Part shown: in pieces, positions 61,267 through 64,000 of the stretch
How the letters are laid out: each line of letters opens with the position of its first letter
How positions within the stretch are numbered: position 1 is the first letter of the stretch
Assembly (NCBI GenBank): GCA_913048385.1
Contig: CAJWVZ010000006.1
Span: 1-64,000 of the forward strand
Direction of reading: 5' to 3'
DNA from: an uncultured Gammaproteobacteria bacterium
GTDB lineage: Bacteria > Pseudomonadota > Gammaproteobacteria > Pseudomonadales > Pseudohongiellaceae
Length of the DNA: 64,000 nucleotides
The notes under the pieces: generated by a model
The model's database searches: none
Told to the model about the DNA's origin: nothing
Seen by the model: only the letters and a program-made list of their open reading frames with translations
Translations under genes and position numbers: made by a program

Positions 61267-63126
61267 TCATTCGCTGAGCTTGTAAGCGAGCAAAACTTCG
61301 GTTGCGGCGATGATTACATACTGGTTATTGTCCTCGCCTTGATATGTCATCGGATTGGCATTCCCGCGATGCCCAAGGTCGGACGACCAAAGTTGTTCGC
61401 CGGTCGATGACCTCAGTGCACGAAACTGATTGTCGTCAGTCGAAGCAATGAATAATAAGTCGCTTGCCGTTACTATCGCCGCCGCTCTGCCTGGTCTGCC
61501 TGTTTGTTGTCTCCCTTTAGGAAGTTGGGTGGTTAACCCAATGGGTTTCCGCCACGCGATAGTTCCTGTCGCTGAGTCAACTGCCGTCAGATGACCCCAG
61601 GGTGGTCTTTGGCAAGGCATTCGTTGGCCATTCAATGTAACCTCAAAATTCCGAGATTTTGGGGTCTTTAGAGCGTACGGGACGTTTGATTGAGCGACTG
61701 ATTCTTCCATCCAGCCAAGCGATCCTAAATTTGTAGCGTAGACAAAGATAAGTCCCGAGTCTTTGTCGAAAGCCGGGCCGCCCCAGTTTGGACCGCCGGT
61801 AAGTCCGGGAAAAAGAAGTGTCGTTTCTCCACCGGTCCCGCCCGGACGGTATGACCATGGAGTGAATGGACCTTGGTTATTAATCTTACCAATTTGGCTT
61901 ATGAGCTGCGAACAAGCAGTAGCATGTGCTCGCGAAGTATCTTCTTCCGTGACAAGATCGTCTGTGTCAAAGCTGACCTTGGCCATTGGGGGAGTCACGA
62001 TAGGAATGGGCTGAGTAGCTGATGTGCTCTCGCCAGGAACTTCACTCTGCGGCACCGCTCTTTCTGCTACGCCATGAATGGGCGTGCCGTCTTCTCTATT
62101 TAAGATATAGAGGTATCCCGATTTTGTGGTTACGGCTAACGCGGGAATAGTTCCGGAATTAGACGGTATGTCGAATAGGACGGGAGGGGCGGGGGGGTCG
62201 TGATCCCAGAGATCATGGTGAATGGTCTGGAAGTGCCAATGATATTTTCCAGTAAAAACATTTACTGCTACCACGGAGTTCGCGTAGAGGTTCGAGCCGG
62301 CGCGATCCCCACCGTAAGCAAATGGGATTGGGGAAGCAAGTGGAATAAAGAGGAGGTCACGTGCTTCGTCGACGGTGAAGTAAAAAGGCCAAGCATTAGC
62401 GCCGAGACGCCCCATCCAGCTTTTGGCCTCCCAAGTTTCGTTGCCGGGATTGCTAGGCTGAGGAACCGACTCGAATTCCCAAATTTTTTCTCCATCGACA
62501 GCGCTGAATGCACGGGCGTTTCCGATGCCGCCATCTGCTCCCCTGGGAGTATTAGCACCGACAACAATTACATTCTTATAGATGAGCGGAACAGAGAGGT
62601 AGGGAGTGATTAAATCAATTTCACCTTGCTGACCGAAGTTTTTGTCAATTTTGCCAGTAGCTGCGTTCAGGGCAACCAGACGCCGGCGTGATGTATAGAA
62701 TATCCTTGGTAAATTGTTTTCATCACCAGGCCAGAAAGCGATACCTCGCCTTGAAGGTCTGTCACTCCCCAGAACGTGTTCCCATATTTCTTCACCAGAG
62801 GTTGGATCCAGCGCAACAACGCGGTCAGCAGCAGGAACATATAAAACATCGTCTACAAAAATTGGTGTCGCTTGAGAATTCGCTTGCGATGATCCCTCTG
62901 TGTCTTGGCTCGCAAGTGGGTAGCTCCACGATAATGAAAGTTGATCGACATTACTGTCATTGATTTGTGTCAGTGGGGAGTACCCTGTTCCCTCAAAGTT
63001 CCCGCGATAGCTTTCCCAAGCCTGTGCCTGGCTGTGTGCAGGTAAAAGTGTTTCCGTTAAAGAACAAAAAAAAATGAGACCGAGAAAGAAGCGTCTGGTT
63101 TGGCTGATAACTCTTATTTGTTTCAT
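61267..63126 (-). CDS. PQQ-dependent glucose-dehydrogenase-like enzyme, exported
   Basis: A 619-residue exported quinoprotein. Start at ATG 63126 (a TTG precedes it). The signal region is TRRFFLGLIFFCSLTETLLPAHSQA, with twin Arg. Propeller repeats include VVALDPTSGEEIWEH, LVALNAATGKIDKNFG and LTAVDSATGTIAWRKP. TIHHDLWDHDPPAPPVLFD is the catalytic segment of the GCD family. No heme or transmembrane domain, so it is soluble and hands electrons to a separate acceptor. Sugar or alcohol substrate unknown. Convergent with the PLP-enzyme gene, 8 nt apart. Confidence 0.9.
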   Translation of the reverse strand: MKQIRVISQTRRFFLGLIFFCSLTETLLPAHSQAQAWESYRGNFEGTGYSPLTQINDSNVDQLSLSWSYPLASQDTEGSSQANSQATPIFVDDVLYVPAADRVVALDPTSGEEIWEHVLGSDRPSRRGIAFWPGDENNLPRIFYTSRRRLVALNAATGKIDKNFGQQGEIDLITPYLSVPLIYKNVIVVGANTPRGADGGIGNARAFSAVDGEKIWEFESVPQPSNPGNETWEAKSWMGRLGANAWPFYFTVDEARDLLFIPLASPIPFAYGGDRAGSNLYANSVVAVNVFTGKYHWHFQTIHHDLWDHDPPAPPVLFDIPSNSGTIPALAVTTKSGYLYILNREDGTPIHGVAERAVPQSEVPGESTSATQPIPIVTPPMAKVSFDTDDLVTEEDTSRAHATACSQLISQIGKINNQGPFTPWSYRPGGTGGETTLLFPGLTGGPNWGGPAFDKDSGLIFVYATNLGSLGWMEESVAQSNVPYALKTPKSRNFEVTLNGQRMPCQRPPWGHLTAVDSATGTIAWRKPIGLTTQLPKGRQQTGRPGRAAAIVTASDLLFIASTDDNQFRALRSSTGEQLWSSDLGHRGNANPMTYQGEDNNQYVIIAATEVLLAYKLSE

Positions 63127-63355
63127 CAAAACTCTTAGAATGTAAAACTCAAGGTTAAAAAATATTCTTAAAAGCGATCGTTAGATCATATTGCGAGAGA
63201 TTAAGTTTTTAAGCAATATTTTTTTGGGAATGGAAAAGTGGTGAACGAAACCACAAGGCAGAGAAAAAACGAGCAATAAATACGAGTTTTATAGCGATGC
63301 ACCTCTTTAAAAATAGGTTTAGCTATAAATCGTGCAACATCAGTTTTTGAATTTC

Positions 63356-64000
63356 TCAGCTCAGTATTTTTTTAAATACCTTAATTGCCTGGGTCATCTC
63401 TTCACGACTTCCTAATGAAATTCGGCAGTGTGAATTCTCCATGGGGGGAAAATCCCTGCCGACCGCGATTTTTTCACTTAGACAAGCTTCGCGAAATTCA
63501 CTAGCCGGTCTCTTTAAGTTGACGAAAAGATGATTGGTGTGGGACTTCGGTACCTCAAAGCCCATATCTTCAAATGTTTTGGTGACAAGGGCTTTAATCT
63601 CGGCATTCTCTTTTCGTTCCCATTCAATGTGGGCTTTATCCTTGAAAGAGGTCAATGCGCCGACCGCACCCAGCATAGTGACATCACCCATGCCCCATGA
63701 GTTATCGATCGCTGATATGGTATCTGCGTGCCCCAGAGCATATCCAATTCTTAATCCGGCCATCGCATGCGCCTTCGAAAATGAGCGGGTAATGAATACA
63801 TTTTTAAATTCATTAACGAGTGGGAGTGCAGTTTCCATAGCGCCTGGGTCGGCATAATCTATGTACGCCTCATCGATGTGAATGATTGTCCCGGGAGAGG
63901 TTTGCATTACCTGGCGGACAAATTTTTCAATCGCGGCTGGCCCATGTATGGTCCCCGAGGGATTATTTGGATTGCATAGGTAAACCATTCCAGCGCCGGG
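63356..64000 (-). CDS. Class I/II aminotransferase, C-terminal part (HisC-like)
   Basis: The gene runs off the right end of the window; 214 codons are visible. Features are VYLCNPNNPSGTIHG, IHIDEAYIDYADPGAME, the PLP-lysine segment TRSFSKAHAMAGLRIGYALG and the C-terminal RISLGSREEMTQAIKVFKK with its substrate Arg. This is the histidinol-phosphate aminotransferase-like group of fold-type I. The missing N-terminus decides whether it is exported, as some relatives in this bacterial group are. Nearby genes do not belong to a histidine operon. Confidence 0.88.
   Translation of the reverse strand, partial: PGAGMVYLCNPNNPSGTIHGPAAIEKFVRQVMQTSPGTIIHIDEAYIDYADPGAMETALPLVNEFKNVFITRSFSKAHAMAGLRIGYALGHADTISAIDNSWGMGDVTMLGAVGALTSFKDKAHIEWERKENAEIKALVTKTFEDMGFEVPKSHTNHLFVNLKRPASEFREACLSEKIAVGRDFPPMENSHCRISLGSREEMTQAIKVFKKILS

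Noticed and set aside
1-64000. CRISPR arrays, tRNA genes, insertion sequences, attachment sites
   Set aside because: No regularly spaced repeats, no tRNA-like cloverleaf with T-arm signature, no transposase or integrase motifs were seen while reading both strands.

Overview
This 64 kb window looks like chromosome from a marine heterotrophic gammaproteobacterium, probably of the oligotrophic OMG type. The assignment rests on gene content: three TonB-dependent receptors, many exported PQQ, Tat and alpha/beta-hydrolase enzymes, a BCCT and an alanine/sodium symporter, a TPR-sulfotransferase, and moderate GC with tight gene packing. I see no rRNA, tRNA, CRISPR array, prophage or insertion sequence. 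Both ends cut through genes.

Left part (1-20 kb): small exported and membrane proteins, a Rid-family lipoprotein, a GST, and a Fur-controlled small membrane gene. These are followed by exported catabolic enzymes: a PQQ dehydrogenase with an N-terminal cytochrome c, a P1 peptidase, a tannase/feruloyl-esterase-like enzyme, three alpha/beta hydrolases and a Tat-exported PhoD-like phosphatase. A siderophore-type TonB receptor has a nearly perfect Fur box inside its promoter spacer. The small membrane gene and the receptor have the same promoter layout (TTGCAA, 18 nt, TATAAT or TATGAT).

Middle part (20-40 kb): a TetR gene faces a hydrolase/PD40-propeller fusion, with two matching operators between them. 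A Bacteroidetes-like purK comes next. Then a thiamine locus: PnuC-type transporter, NadR-like kinase, a TPP riboswitch and the TonB receptor it should control. From 27.5 to 37.5 kb lies a module that would make and use PAPS: small membrane protein, CysD, CysN, a MarR regulator, a TonB receptor, a TPR-sulfotransferase, a BCCT transporter and a short APS-kinase-like protein.

Right part (40-64 kb): a Tat-exported FMN hydroxy-acid oxidase carrying an unexpected CxxCH motif, then a compact acyl-CoA operon (two unlike acyl-CoA dehydrogenases, an acyl-CoA ligase, a TauD-like dioxygenase). Next come an ALDH/glutamine-amidotransferase pair facing an amino-acid symporter, small membrane proteins, a gamma-glutamyltransferase, a 1391-residue exported protein of unknown function, a Tat-exported D-threonine-aldolase-like PLP enzyme, a glucose-dehydrogenase-like PQQ enzyme and the C-terminal part of an aminotransferase.

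The strongest candidates for something new are the sulfation/osmolyte-like module, the hydrolase-propeller fusion with its paired operators, the hydroxy-acid oxidase with a heme-c motif, and the giant exported protein next to the exported PLP enzyme. All functions are read from sequence motifs alone; no searches were run.
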